From contig CACZEK010000009.1 in assembly GCA_902780135.1 (NCBI GenBank), forward strand, positions 28,196 to 92,195: 64,000 nucleotides of DNA, written 5' to 3'. Made by a program: the position numbers and the translations under genes. Below the pieces are notes generated by a model that saw nothing but the letters and a program-made list of their open reading frames with translations, was not told where the DNA came from and made no database searches. This document shows, one piece after another, positions 17,984-27,106 of the stretch (the first letter of the stretch is position 1; every line of letters begins with the position of its first letter). The stretch comes from an uncultured bacterium. Lineage in GTDB: Bacteria; Verrucomicrobiota; Lentisphaeria; Victivallales; UBA1829.

Positions 17984-19885
17984 ATGTCCAGACATATGCA
18001 ATTCAAAGCCGAAGTCAAAGAACTGCTCAACATGATGATCAACTCGATCTACTCGAACAAGGAGATCTTCCTGCGCGAGCTGATCGCGAATGCCGCCGAC
18101 GCGCTGGACAAACGCCGTTTCCTGGCGCTGACCCGTCCCGAACTCGCCAGCGAAGGCGAAATCCGCATCACCGCCGACGAGGCCGCCTGCACGCTGGCGA
18201 TCTCCGACAACGGCATCGGCATGACGAAGGACGAGCTGGTCGAAAACCTCGGCACCATCGCGCACTCCGGTTCGCGCGGATTCCTCGCCGAACTGAAGAA
18301 GGCGCAGGAGGAGAATCCCGCGAGCGCGCCCGAGCTCATCGGACAGTTCGGCGTCGGGTTCTACGCCGCGTTCATGGCAGCCGACAAGGTGTCCGTGCTG
18401 ACGAAGAAGGCGGGCGAGGACCAGGCGTACCTGTGGGAATCCGAAGGCGTCGACACGTTCACCGTGACCGAGGCGGAGAAGGAAGCCCCCGGCACGACCG
18501 TGACGCTGCACCTGAAAGACGATTTCAAGAACTACCTCGAATTCTGGACCGTGTCGTCCGTGGTCAGGAAATACTCCGACTTCATCGAATACCCGATCAG
18601 GATGGCGCGCAAGACCAAAGACAAGGACGGCAAGGACGTCATCGAAGACGAGACGCTGAACACCATGAAGGCGATCTGGCTGCGCCCGGAATCCGAGGTC
18701 ACCGAGGACGAATACAAGAGCTTCTACTCCCACCTCTCCGGCGACTACGAGGCCCCGCTGAAGCGCATCGTCTTCTCCGCCGAGGGCGCGTCCGAGTTCA
18801 AGGCGCTCCTCTTCCTCGCCGCCAAGCTCCCGTTCCAGTACCAGTTCGGCGTCCGCAACAAAAAGACGCTCAGCCTGTACGTGAAGCGCGTCTTCATCAC
18901 CGACGAATGCCCCGGCATGCTGCCCGACTACATGAACGGCTTCGTGTCCGGCGTGGTCGATTCGAGCGACCTGCCGCTGAACATCTCCCGCGAGACGCTG
19001 CAGGACAATCCGCAGATCAAGCGCATCTCGAAGGCGATCGTGAAGCGCGTGTTCTCCGAGCTCCAGACCATGATGGAGAAGGACCGCGCGACCTACGAGA
19101 AGTTCTACGGCGAGTTCAGCCGCCTCATCAAGGAAGGCGCGTACAGCGACTGGGAAAACCGCGAGAAGCTCCAGAACCTGCTGCTCTTCGAGACCATGAA
19201 CAGCGAACCCGGCAAGCTCGTTTCGCTGAAGGAATACTCCGACGCCATGCCGCCCACGCAGAAGGCGATCTACTTCATCACCGGCGAATCCCGCGCCGCC
19301 GTGGAGCACTCCCCGCAGCTGGAACTCTTCCGCCAGCAGAAGCTCGACGTGCTGTACCTGCTCGACCCGGTCGACGAATTCGTCATCAACGGCATCGGCA
19401 AGTACGCGGAAAAGGACATCGTGTCCGTCTCCAAGAGCGACCTGAAGCTCGACGAGCCCGTGCAGAAGGAGCTTGAGAAGAAGACGCAGGAAGCCGCCGA
19501 GCAGAACAAGTCCCTGCTCGAATTCCTGAAGAAGACGCTCGAAAACCAGGTGAAGGACGTCCGGTTCTCCGCGCGCCTCACCGAAAGCGTCTGCTGCCTC
19601 GTCGGCGACGAGGCCGACCCGTCCGTGAACATGCAGCGCCTGATGAAGGCGATGAAGCAGGAAGCGCCGGAAGTGAAACGCATCCTCGAGCTCAACCCCG
19701 ACGCCCCGCTGATCCAGGCGATGGCGAAGAAATACGAGGCGGAGCCCGGCAGCACCGTGCTGGTTGACTACGCCGCCATGCTCTACGACCAGGCGCTGCT
19801 CTGCGAAGGCTCCGAACTGCCCGATCCCGCCGCGTTCGCCCGCAGGACCGCGAAACTGATGACCGACGGCCTGACCAAGAACTGA
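17984..19885 (+). CDS. htpG: Chaperone protein HtpG (Hsp90)
   Basis: 633 aa cytoplasmic ATP-dependent chaperone. The GHKL ATPase domain has 'RELIANAADALDK' (N-box), 'ISDNGIGMTKDEL' and 'GQFGVGFYAAFM' (the G2 region). The middle domain includes 'LPLNISRETLQDN', a strong HtpG signature, and the C-terminal dimerisation domain is complete. It is followed by dnaJ after 19 bp. Confidence 0.96.
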   Translation: MSRHMQFKAEVKELLNMMINSIYSNKEIFLRELIANAADALDKRRFLALTRPELASEGEIRITADEAACTLAISDNGIGMTKDELVENLGTIAHSGSRGFLAELKKAQEENPASAPELIGQFGVGFYAAFMAADKVSVLTKKAGEDQAYLWESEGVDTFTVTEAEKEAPGTTVTLHLKDDFKNYLEFWTVSSVVRKYSDFIEYPIRMARKTKDKDGKDVIEDETLNTMKAIWLRPESEVTEDEYKSFYSHLSGDYEAPLKRIVFSAEGASEFKALLFLAAKLPFQYQFGVRNKKTLSLYVKRVFITDECPGMLPDYMNGFVSGVVDSSDLPLNISRETLQDNPQIKRISKAIVKRVFSELQTMMEKDRATYEKFYGEFSRLIKEGAYSDWENREKLQNLLLFETMNSEPGKLVSLKEYSDAMPPTQKAIYFITGESRAAVEHSPQLELFRQQKLDVLYLLDPVDEFVINGIGKYAEKDIVSVSKSDLKLDEPVQKELEKKTQEAAEQNKSLLEFLKKTLENQVKDVRFSARLTESVCCLVGDEADPSVNMQRLMKAMKQEAPEVKRILELNPDAPLIQAMAKKYEAEPGSTVLVDYAAMLYDQALLCEGSELPDPAAFARRTAKLMTDGLTKN

Positions 19886-19904
19886 AAACGGAAGGCAGCC
19901 CCCC

Positions 19905-21089
19905 ATGCCCGCACGACACACCGAACTATACGACCTGCTCGAAATCTCCCCCGACGCCGACGAGGAAACCATCAAAAAAGCGTACCGGCGCCTGGCGGTG
20001 AAATACCACCCGGACAAGAACCCCGGCAACAAGGAGGCGGAGGAGAAGTTCAAGAAGCTCTCCCACGCCTACGAGATCCTCGGCAACAAGGAAAAACGCC
20101 AGCTCTACGACCAGTACGGCGAGGACGCCGTGAACGGGAACGGAGCGGGCGGCGGCGGATTCTCCGGCGACCCCTTCGACATCTTCAACCAGTTCTTCGG
20201 AGGCGGCGGGGGCGGCGGATTCGAGTCGTTCTTCGGCGGAGGCCGCAGGCGCGATCCGAACGGCCCGCAGGAGGGCGCGGACCTGCGCTACAACCTCGGC
20301 ATCACGCTGGACGAGGCGTTCAAGGGCGTCACGAAGAAGATCGAGTTCAACCGGCCCGGCCTCTGCACCGCGTGCAACGGAAGCGGCTGCGCCCCCGGCA
20401 CGAAGCCGGAACGCTGCGACCGCTGCAAAGGCAGCGGACAGGTCGGCGTCTCCCAGGGCTTCTTCACCATGATGCACGAGTGCCCCGTCTGCCACGGCAC
20501 CGGACAGAAGATCGCACACAAATGCGCGAAATGCAACGGCGTCGGCAAGGTCAGCGTCCACCGCGCCATCGAGGTCCACATCCCCGCCGGCATCGACACC
20601 GGAAACCGGATGCGCGTGAACGGCGAGGGCGAACCCGGCCTGCGCGGCGGCGCGAACGGCGACCTGTACATCATGATCCAGGTCCGCCCGGACAAACGCT
20701 TCCAGCGCGAGGACGAGGACATCTACGCCGAATACCATATCCCGTTCCCCGTGGCCGCGCTCGGCGGCACGGTCACCATCCCGACCGTGCACGGCGACGC
20801 CGAACTGACGATCCCCGCGGGGACGCAGAACGGCGACGTGCTCACGCTGAAGGGAAAGGGCATGCCGGTCCGCACGCGTCCGAATGTCTTCGGCAACCAC
20901 CACGTGAAGCTCACGATCGACGTCCCGCGCAAGCTCACCGACGCCCAGCGCGAGGCGTTGAGGGCATACGCGGCGGCATTCCGGACCGACGGCGGCGGCG
21001 CGCAGGACAACGGCGCAGGCCCGAACTTCACCGTCAACACCGACGATCCGGGTTTCTTCCAGAAGCTCAAAGACAAGGTCGGCCTGTAA
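19905..21089 (+). CDS. dnaJ: Chaperone protein DnaJ
   Basis: 394 aa type I Hsp40. The J domain has 'KYHPDKNP' (HPD). A Gly/Phe-rich linker follows, then four zinc-binding CxxCxGxG repeats ('CTACNGSG', 'CDRCKGSG', 'CPVCHGTG', 'CAKCNGVG') and the substrate-binding C-domains. It stimulates DnaK; dnaK and grpE are not in the window. The dgt gene starts 3 bp after its stop. Confidence 0.96.
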   Translation: MPARHTELYDLLEISPDADEETIKKAYRRLAVKYHPDKNPGNKEAEEKFKKLSHAYEILGNKEKRQLYDQYGEDAVNGNGAGGGGFSGDPFDIFNQFFGGGGGGGFESFFGGGRRRDPNGPQEGADLRYNLGITLDEAFKGVTKKIEFNRPGLCTACNGSGCAPGTKPERCDRCKGSGQVGVSQGFFTMMHECPVCHGTGQKIAHKCAKCNGVGKVSVHRAIEVHIPAGIDTGNRMRVNGEGEPGLRGGANGDLYIMIQVRPDKRFQREDEDIYAEYHIPFPVAALGGTVTIPTVHGDAELTIPAGTQNGDVLTLKGKGMPVRTRPNVFGNHHVKLTIDVPRKLTDAQREALRAYAAAFRTDGGGAQDNGAGPNFTVNTDDPGFFQKLKDKVGL

Positions 21090-21092
21090 TCC

Positions 21093-22232
21093 ATGAGCGC
21101 GCGCACCCAGCAGTTTTTATGCGAGATCGAGGACAGGACGCTCGCGCCGTACGCCGTCCACGCGGGCGCGCTCCGCGGACGCCGCTACCCCGAAACGCCC
21201 CACCCCTACCGGACCGAATTCCAGCGCGACCGCGACCGCATCCTGCACAGCCAGGCGTTCCGGCGGCTTGAGTATAAGACGCAGGTCTTCCTGAGCACGA
21301 CCGGCGACCATCTGCGGAACCGCCTCACGCACACGATCGAGGTGGCGGGCATCGCGCGGACGATCGCCCGGAGCCTCGGCCTGAACGAAGACCTCACGGA
21401 AGCCATCGCGCTCGCGCACGACCTCGGACACACGCCGTTCGGGCACGCCGGGGAACGCGCCCTGCACCGCCTGATGGAGGGGCACGGCGGATTCGACCAC
21501 AACCTTCAGGCGATCCGCGTGGTCGACCTGCTGGAGAAGAAATACCCCGCCTACGACGGCATCAACCTCACATGGGAGACCCGCGCGGGCCTCATCAAGC
21601 ACCGTTCGCCGCTGCATCCGCCCGTGCTCGACGGCGTGGAGCTCGCCCCCGCCCCGTGCCTGGAGGCGCAGGCCGCCGACCTCGCCGACGACCTCACCTA
21701 CTACGGACACGACGTCGACGACGGGCTGGACGCGGGGATCATCACGGAGGACATGCTGGAGGGCATCGCGATCTGGCGCATGGCGGCCGAGGAAACGAAG
21801 TCGCTCGGGCTGAAGCGCGGCGACGGCAAATTCGTGACCTACACCGTGCGCGCCTTCATCAACCGCATGGTCGGCGACGCCATCGAAACGTCGGCGAAGC
21901 TGATCGAAGCATCCGGCGTGAAAGCGCCCGGCGACGCGCCGTCGAAGGGCATGACGCTCATCGCGTGGAGCCAGGAATTCCAGGTGCTGACCAGCGAACT
22001 GAGGACGTTCCTGTATGAAAACCTGTATTTCTCGCAGGAACTGAACAAGCTCAACCAGCTCTCGAAGGACCGCATGTCCTTCCTGTTCGACACCTTCGTA
22101 CAGCACCCCGAGCTCGCGGGCAGCCAGGTCCGCCGCCGCATGGAGACCGACGGCATCCACCGCGCCGTCACGGATTACATCGCGGGCATGACCGACGTTT
22201 TCGCCATCTGCGAATACCACAGACTGAAATGA
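21093..22232 (+). CDS. dgt: Deoxyguanosinetriphosphate triphosphohydrolase-like HD protein
   Basis: 379 aa. The conserved N-terminal 'PYRTEFQRDRDRILHSQAFRRLEYKTQVF' block (split here: PYRTEFQRDRDRI, then FRRLEYKTQV) and the HD-domain metal ligands 'RLTHTIEVA' and 'AHDLGHTPFGHAGE' identify the dGTPase family, which hydrolyses dNTPs to deoxynucleoside and triphosphate. The last 65 bp overlap, tail to tail, the membrane glycosyltransferase gene on the other strand. Confidence 0.92.
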   Translation: MSARTQQFLCEIEDRTLAPYAVHAGALRGRRYPETPHPYRTEFQRDRDRILHSQAFRRLEYKTQVFLSTTGDHLRNRLTHTIEVAGIARTIARSLGLNEDLTEAIALAHDLGHTPFGHAGERALHRLMEGHGGFDHNLQAIRVVDLLEKKYPAYDGINLTWETRAGLIKHRSPLHPPVLDGVELAPAPCLEAQAADLADDLTYYGHDVDDGLDAGIITEDMLEGIAIWRMAAEETKSLGLKRGDGKFVTYTVRAFINRMVGDAIETSAKLIEASGVKAPGDAPSKGMTLIAWSQEFQVLTSELRTFLYENLYFSQELNKLNQLSKDRMSFLFDTFVQHPELAGSQVRRRMETDGIHRAVTDYIAGMTDVFAICEYHRLK

Positions 22233-23556
22233 CCGCCCCCGCCAGTGCGCACGCGAACGGCAGCGCGGGGATCTGGTAGCGCGGCATCAGCACAGGGCCG
22301 GGCGCCGCCAGATAATACAGCACAAACACCGCGAACAGCGTCAGGACGGTCCATCTGCGCCGCCGCAGGTAAATCCACACCCCCGCCGCCGTCAGCGCGT
22401 AGAGAACGCCCGTCGCCAGCAGAAACGGCATTGCCAGAAACGCCGCCGCATAACTCCCGTCCATGTAGTGCCGGAACGCAGCCATGACGCCGTCTTTCCG
22501 CAAAACCGCCAGCGTGCCGCGTTCCCCGGTCCGCAAACCGAGGTTCTGCAGGAAGTCCGGCAGGTCGGGCAGCAGGATCCACACCTGGAAAAGATGCGTC
22601 GCGGCTGTCGCGCCGGGATGCTCGAGAATCGCTTTCCTGTAGCGTGCCAGATACCAGTCGTCCTCCGCCATCTCCAGCTCGAACAGATTCGCGTATTGTT
22701 CCGGCTTCGTGGCAAACGCCGCCTCGGCTTCCGCTTCGAGCGCGGCACGTTCCGTGTCGCCGTCCGTACCGTTCACGCGGGCAAGGATCGCGGCGGTGTT
22801 GTGGCGCGCGGTCATGCCGGAATTCCGGTCGAGCACGAATCCCGCGCCGACGGACTGGTTGCGGAGCATCCACGGCACGACCATCGCGCCGAACACGAGG
22901 AACGTGAGCAGGAACGCGCAGGCGGCTTTCCGCCACGGACGCATCAGGACCGGAGCAAGCACGAACGGGATCAGCCCCAGCAGAACGGGGAGATTGACCG
23001 GCTTCGTGAGCGTCGCGGCGGCGGCGAATACCGTGCCGAAGAGGAAATCGGAAAGGCGTTTCGTGCGCCATGCCCGGACAAGGAAAAACACCTGCCACGC
23101 GCAGAGGAATCCGAGCAGGGAATCCGCCAGGATCAGCGGCGCGTTCGCCAGCGCGGTCAGGTTCAGCGCGTACAGGACCGCCGCCCAGAAGCCCGCGCGA
23201 CGTCCGGCGAGGCGTCGTCCCGCCAGCGCCACGGGGAAGACCGTCAGCGCGTCCACCAGACATCCGATGACCGGGGGACACGAAAGGAAAATCACCGCCA
23301 CCAGAAAAAAGATATACCCGGGCGGACGCTGCACCGCGGGGAAATCGGAACCGACATCCAGGGTCAGCTTCCCGGTTTCCACAAAGGCTCTTGCCGGGAA
23401 ATAATAGGTCGCGGAGTCCGGCCGCATGAAGGATTCCATGTCACTGTCACCCATGTATGACCAGAGCGCGGGCCAGGCACACCAGATGCGAATCGCGAGC
23501 GCGAACAGGAAGACCAGAGCGATACGGTTGCGAAATCTGTTATTTTCGGAAGACAT
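22168..23556 (-). CDS. GT39/ArnT-like membrane glycosyltransferase (462 aa)
   Basis: A polytopic membrane protein with about ten hydrophobic segments. The first periplasmic loop carries 'DSDMESFMRPDSATYYFPAR' and 'PAVQRPPGYIFFLV', matching the PMT/ArnT superfamily, where an early acidic residue is catalytic and the donor is a polyprenyl-phosphate sugar. A C-terminal basic tail follows the last TM. The acceptor is unknown. No clear promoter is seen upstream of 23556. Confidence 0.75.
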   Translation of the reverse strand: MSSENNRFRNRIALVFLFALAIRIWCAWPALWSYMGDSDMESFMRPDSATYYFPARAFVETGKLTLDVGSDFPAVQRPPGYIFFLVAVIFLSCPPVIGCLVDALTVFPVALAGRRLAGRRAGFWAAVLYALNLTALANAPLILADSLLGFLCAWQVFFLVRAWRTKRLSDFLFGTVFAAAATLTKPVNLPVLLGLIPFVLAPVLMRPWRKAACAFLLTFLVFGAMVVPWMLRNQSVGAGFVLDRNSGMTARHNTAAILARVNGTDGDTERAALEAEAEAAFATKPEQYANLFELEMAEDDWYLARYRKAILEHPGATAATHLFQVWILLPDLPDFLQNLGLRTGERGTLAVLRKDGVMAAFRHYMDGSYAAAFLAMPFLLATGVLYALTAAGVWIYLRRRRWTVLTLFAVFVLYYLAAPGPVLMPRYQIPALPFACALAGAVISVCGIRRWRKRRSCPRCNP

Positions 23557-23668
23557 GGATGGAGTGAAATGTTAGTTCTAAGGGATGGTTGCGCGAATAC
23601 CGTCCTGCGCACTTGAGGCGGGACAGCCGCTTATGAAAGAAAAAAGGTCAGGATTCTCCGAAATGAAG

Positions 23669-23696
23669 TTGCATTTTCCGCATGTTGGTGTATATT
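23669..23696 (+). promoter_or_regulatory. Promoter of rpmE
   Basis: -35 TTGCAT (23669-23674), 16-bp spacer ending in TG (extended -10), -10 TATATT (23691-23696). Confidence 0.7.
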
Positions 23697-23773
23697 ATAA
23701 ATTGCCGTGTTGCTTTAAAGTAGCGCGGTTTTCTCAGAAATCAAATACAAATCCAACATATATGAGGTTAAAA

Positions 23774-23980
23774 ATGAAAGATTCCATCCATCCCGCGTAT
23801 GGTCCGGCGAAGGTCATCTGCGCCTGCGGCAAAGTCTGGGACATCTACTCCACCCGCAAAGAGCAGAAAGTCGGTATCTGCGCCGAATGCCACCCGTTCA
23901 TCACCGGCAAACAGAAACTGGTCGACGTCGCCGGCCGCGTTGAGAAATTCCGCCGCCGCTACCAGAAGCCCGCCAAGTAA
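23774..23980 (+). CDS. rpmE: 50S ribosomal protein L31, zinc-binding type
   Basis: 68 aa. 'MKDSIHPAYG' at the start, 'CACGKVWDIYST' and 'CAECHPFITGKQ' hold the four zinc cysteines of C+ L31. The start was set by homology and by the promoter; the frame is open further upstream. Confidence 0.95.
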   Translation: MKDSIHPAYGPAKVICACGKVWDIYSTRKEQKVGICAECHPFITGKQKLVDVAGRVEKFRRRYQKPAK

Positions 23981-24038
23981 TTCGGTTTTCCCGAACGGAC
24001 GGAACGGCGATTCCTTCACGCAGATCGCCGGATCAGCC

Positions 24039-24082
24039 AGCCCGGTCCCCGCGTTGTCGAACGTAGGCCGGGCTTGTTTTTT
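24039..24082 (+). terminator. Rho-independent terminator after rpmE
   Basis: Stem AGCCCGG (24039-24045)/CCGGGCT (24068-24074) followed by TGTTTTTT. It separates rpmE from prfA. Confidence 0.75.
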
Positions 24083-24108
24083 CGAATCGTTTTAATCAAA
24101 CCCGCCTC

Positions 24109-25218
24109 ATGCGCCCGGAAGACATCACTCGTCAGATCGAACAGTTCAAGGCAAGGCACGACAAGCTCGAAACGGAGCTGTCGGATCCCGGCGTCTACGC
24201 CGTGCCCGCCCGCGCCGCCATGCTCGCGCACGAGAACCGGCGTCTGGAAAGCATCTTCGCCGCGTACGACAGGTGGACCGGGGCGCTGAACGCCGCGCAG
24301 GATAATCGCGCCCTGCTGGAAACCGAGCGCGATCCCGAATTCCGCGCGCTCATCGAAAACGATCTCGCCGAACAGGAAAAGACCGCGTCCGAGGCGGAAC
24401 AGGCGCTGATGATGCTGCTCGTGCCGCCGGACAAGGCGGACTCGCGCGACGCCATCGTGGAGATCAAGCCGGCGGCGGGCGGCGAGGAAGCGGCGCTCTT
24501 CGCGGGCGACCTCTTCCGCATGTACGTCCACTACGCGGAGAAACGCGGCTGGAAGTGCGAGGTGATGGAGCAGTCGGATTCCGAGCTCGGCGGCGTCAAG
24601 AACGTGATGTTCTCCCTCTCCGGCGAGGACATCTTCTCCCGCATGAAATACGAAAGCGGCGTCCACCGCGTCCAGCGCATCCCCGTCACGGAGTCCGGCG
24701 GCCGCATCCACACCTCGACTGTGACCGTCTCCGTACTGCCGGAAGCCAGCGAGATCGACGACATCGCGATCCGCCCGGACGACCTCGAAATCTCCACGTT
24801 CCGTTCGTCCGGGCCCGGCGGCCAGAACGTGAACCGGACCGACTCCGCCGTCCGCATCCGGCACATCCCGAGCGGGCTGGTCGTGGCGAGCCAGCAGGAA
24901 CGCTCCCAGATCCGCAACCGCGAGATCGCCCTGCGCATCCTGAAAAGCCGCCTGCTGGAGATCCAGCGCAGCGAGGAGGCCGCGAAACAGGCCGCCAGCA
25001 AACGCCTGCAGGTCGGCACCGGCGACCGCAGCGAACGCATCCGCACCTACAACTTCCCGCAGAACCGCGTCACGGACCACCGGTTCGGCGTGGTGTCGGT
25101 CTTCAACCTCCCCGCGCTCATGGAGGGCGACCTGGACCTGCTGCTCGACCCGCTCTTCCTGGCGCACAGCAAGCTCGTGGTGGAGGATTTCCTGAAAAAT
25201 CCGGGGGAAGAGCTCTGA
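24109..25218 (+). CDS. prfA: Peptide chain release factor 1
   Basis: 369 aa. The GGQ motif in 'SSGPGGQNVNRTDSAVR' triggers peptidyl-tRNA hydrolysis. The tripeptide region 'RIPVTESGGRIHTSTVTV' carries the PxT form that reads UAG/UAA, which makes it RF1 and not RF2. 'GTGDRSERIRTYNFPQNRVTDHR' (a continuous RF1 block, given here in part) confirms it. It is usually followed by hemK/prmC, which is absent here. No promoter with the common form was seen between the rpmE terminator and its start. Confidence 0.95.
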   Translation: MRPEDITRQIEQFKARHDKLETELSDPGVYAVPARAAMLAHENRRLESIFAAYDRWTGALNAAQDNRALLETERDPEFRALIENDLAEQEKTASEAEQALMMLLVPPDKADSRDAIVEIKPAAGGEEAALFAGDLFRMYVHYAEKRGWKCEVMEQSDSELGGVKNVMFSLSGEDIFSRMKYESGVHRVQRIPVTESGGRIHTSTVTVSVLPEASEIDDIAIRPDDLEISTFRSSGPGGQNVNRTDSAVRIRHIPSGLVVASQQERSQIRNREIALRILKSRLLEIQRSEEAAKQAASKRLQVGTGDRSERIRTYNFPQNRVTDHRFGVVSVFNLPALMEGDLDLLLDPLFLAHSKLVVEDFLKNPGEEL

Positions 25219-25225
25219 CCGGCGC

Positions 25226-25254
25226 TTGATTTTCCGCGCCGTCCGTGGCATATT
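25226..25254 (+). promoter_or_regulatory. Promoter of the 25307 gene
   Basis: -35 TTGATT (25226-25231), 17-bp spacer, -10 CATATT (25249-25254). Confidence 0.65.
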
Positions 25255-25306
25255 ATAAGCAAGAGGGGAAACCGCAGGACAAACGGTCAAAAACAAGGAG
25301 GGGATC

Positions 25307-25771
25307 ATGTATTACGTACATACGGGGCGAAGCGTCGGCCCGCGGGACGTCCGCGACTATGCCCGCGTGCTCCGCGAAATCGACGAGGAACGCCGCGAGC
25401 TGGCGTCTTTCGCTATCACGGGCAATCCGCTTCAAGCCGGATTCGGCGCAGAGCTCGCGCGCCGCAAGGACCATCTGCACGACCTCGCCGAACAGGAGGA
25501 GCTGATGATGATCCGCACCCGGTACGTCGAATTCGAGCCGCACTGGCGCGCGCACCGGAGATTCCAGAGCTTTCTGTGCTCGGCAGTCTCCCGCGCGGAA
25601 CTGCTCTTCTGCACCGACTGGCTGCGCCAGCACGAAGCCGGGGCCGACGCGGAGTTCCGCCAATGGCTCCGGCACGGATGCGCCCCGGACGCCGCCGCGG
25701 ATTGCAACGACTGCCTGTACAGCACGGACCCGGAACGCATCCTGCTGTCCGTGAAGATGCAGCTGGTGTAA
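25307..25771 (+). CDS. Unknown cytoplasmic protein (154 aa)
   Basis: I do not recognise a family. There is no signal peptide or TM segment. The first half is a charged helix ('DVRDYARVLREIDEERREL', 'KDHLHDLAEQEELMMIRTR'). The second half has three Cys (one in 'SFLCSAVS', two in 'CNDCLYS'). The start is convincing: AAGGAGGGGATC lies just upstream and there is a dedicated promoter. The gene ends just before the hairpin-repeat region. Confidence 0.7.
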   Translation: MYYVHTGRSVGPRDVRDYARVLREIDEERRELASFAITGNPLQAGFGAELARRKDHLHDLAEQEELMMIRTRYVEFEPHWRAHRRFQSFLCSAVSRAELLFCTDWLRQHEAGADAEFRQWLRHGCAPDAAADCNDCLYSTDPERILLSVKMQLV

Positions 25772-25854
25772 AGCCATCAATCTTTCGCACACAAGGAAGG
25801 CAACGGAAAGGAACATGCAAACGGGGATACAGGAATACAGGGAATTTTTCAGCC

Positions 25855-25950
25855 TCACGCGCATACGCGCAAGTTTCAGTTAAAACAAGTTCCTTTTAAC
25901 TGAAACTTGACTGGTTTCTTCGGCTTTTTGGTTTTTCCGGCAAAACAAGC
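25855..25950. repeat. Hairpin-bearing direct repeat, copy 1
   Basis: The core 25870-25909 is a perfect 16-bp inverted repeat (CAAGTTTCAGTTAAAA / TTTTAACTGAAACTTG) around an 8-nt loop CAAGTTCC. Flanks shared with copy 2 are TCACGCGCAT on the left and a pyrimidine-rich stretch ending TTCCGGCAAAACAAGC on the right. Confidence 0.9.
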
Positions 25951-26008
25951 TCCGGCATATCCGGCTTCCGGCATATCCGGCTTCCGGCATATCCGGCTTC
26001 CGGCATAC
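25951..26008. repeat. 16-bp tandem repeat (3.6 copies)
   Basis: Units TCCGGCATATCCGGCT at 25951-25966, 25967-25982 and 25983-25998, then a partial unit. Each unit is itself nearly palindromic (CCGGCATATCCGG). It lies between the two hairpin elements. Confidence 0.9.
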
Positions 26009-26088
26009 GCAGATTTTCCGTTGACCGGGGAAGAGCATCCTGAAATCGGCTGTAATTTCTTATACGGTCCGGGAGAAATCGTCTGGCT

Positions 26089-26191
26089 TCACGCGCATAT
26101 GCGCAACGCGCAAGTTTCAGTTAAAACAAGTTCCTTTTAACTGAAACTTGGCTGGTTTCTCCGGCTTTTGGTTTTTTCCGGCAAAACAAGC
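26089..26191. repeat. Hairpin-bearing direct repeat, copy 2
   Basis: Core 26111-26150 is identical to copy 1 over all 40 nt, 241 bp downstream. The flanks match with a few small changes, including an extra 7 nt on the left. Confidence 0.9.
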
Positions 26192-26247
26192 GGCAGCATC
26201 CGAGAAGAAAAGCGTTGAAAAAGGCGCGTTTTCCGGAAGGAAACGGC

Positions 26248-26276
26248 TTGAAAAACATGTTCGGCGGATGTATTGT
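26248..26276 (+). promoter_or_regulatory. Promoter of the uracil-DNA glycosylase gene
   Basis: -35 TTGAAA (26248-26253), 17-bp spacer, -10 TATTGT (26271-26276). Confidence 0.6.
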
Positions 26277-26327
26277 ATAAAACCAACCGACAACCCTCAA
26301 CCCGCGCGGACGGAACAGGACATCCCC

Positions 26328-27083
26328 ATGAGAAAACCCGACATCTTCGACGAGATCATCCAGTGCCTGAAAACGGACGGGAGAATCGGAGCGGACACCT
26401 CCATGAACGAAGAGACCCTGCGCGACCTCTACGCCCGCCCCGTCCGCAAAGCCCCCGCGCGTGTCCCGGCTCCCGCTCAGAACGCGCAGGGCGTCCCGCC
26501 CGCCTACGCGCCGGACCTGCCCGAATGGGAATCCCTGCGCACCGAATGCGCCTCCTGCATGAAATGCGGCCTCGGAAAGACCCGCACCAACATGGTCTTC
26601 GCCGACGGCAGTCCGCACGCGGAACTGATGTTCATCGGCGAGGGCCCCGGCGCGGACGAGGACGCCACCGGCGTGCCGTTCGTGGGGCGCGCGGGCGAAC
26701 TGCTGTCCCGCATGATCGCCGCCATGACGTTCGACCGCAAGACGGAGACGTGCATCGCGAACATCGTGAAGTGCCGTCCGCCGGGAAACCGCAATCCGGC
26801 GGACGACGAGGCGGCGGCGTGCATGCCGTACCTGAAACGCCAGATCGAACTGGTGAATCCGAAGGTGATCGTGCTGCTCGGCGCGGTGCCGCTCCTGTAC
26901 CTCTTCAACCTGAAGGGCATCATGCGGCTGCGCGGGCGCTGGCTGGACTACAACGGCATCCCCGTCATGCCGACCTATCACCCGGCGTTCCTCCTGCGGA
27001 ATCCCCCGGCGAAGAAAGACGCCTGGGCGGACCTGCAGGCGGTCATGGCGGTCTTCGGGCGCAAGCCCGCGCCCCGGCGCTGA
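26328..27083 (+). CDS. Uracil-DNA glycosylase, family 4 (Fe-S type)
   Basis: 251 aa. It removes uracil from DNA in base excision repair. The first two Fe-S ligands are in '[13 protein letters not shown]', motif A is '[14 protein letters not shown]', and the later ligands are in '[16 protein letters not shown]'. '[12 protein letters not shown]' is the C-terminal motif. About 75 N-terminal residues precede the core. I chose ATG 26328 because it follows the promoter and GGAACAGGA; the frame stays open upstream into the repeat element but that part has no family match. Confidence 0.9.
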   Translation: MRKPDIFDEIIQCLKTDGRIGADTSMNEETLRDLYARPVRKAPARVPAPAQNAQGVPPAYAPDLPEWESLRTECASCMKCGLGKTRTNMVFADGSPHAELMFIGEGPGADEDATGVPFVGRAGELLSRMIAAMTFDRKTETCIANIVKCRPPGNRNPADDEAAACMPYLKRQIELVNPKVIVLLGAVPLLYLFNLKGIMRLRGRWLDYNGIPVMPTYHPAFLLRNPPAKKDAWADLQAVMAVFGRKPAPRR

Positions 27084-27106
27084 ACCGGACCGGAGGCTGA
27101 CCGGGA

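Larger units (their letters stand above)
25772..26327. other. Intergenic repeat region
   Basis: 556 bp without a supported gene. It holds two copies of an approximately 100-bp element with an identical 40-nt hairpin, a 16-bp tandem repeat between them, and the promoter of the uracil-DNA glycosylase gene. Confidence 0.7.

Noticed and set aside
25951..26008. CRISPR array
   Set aside because: Units are 16 bp, directly abutting, with no spacers and no cas genes nearby.
26148..26327. N-terminal extension of the uracil-DNA glycosylase into the repeat region
   Set aside because: It would translate the hairpin repeat and the promoter, and has no family similarity.
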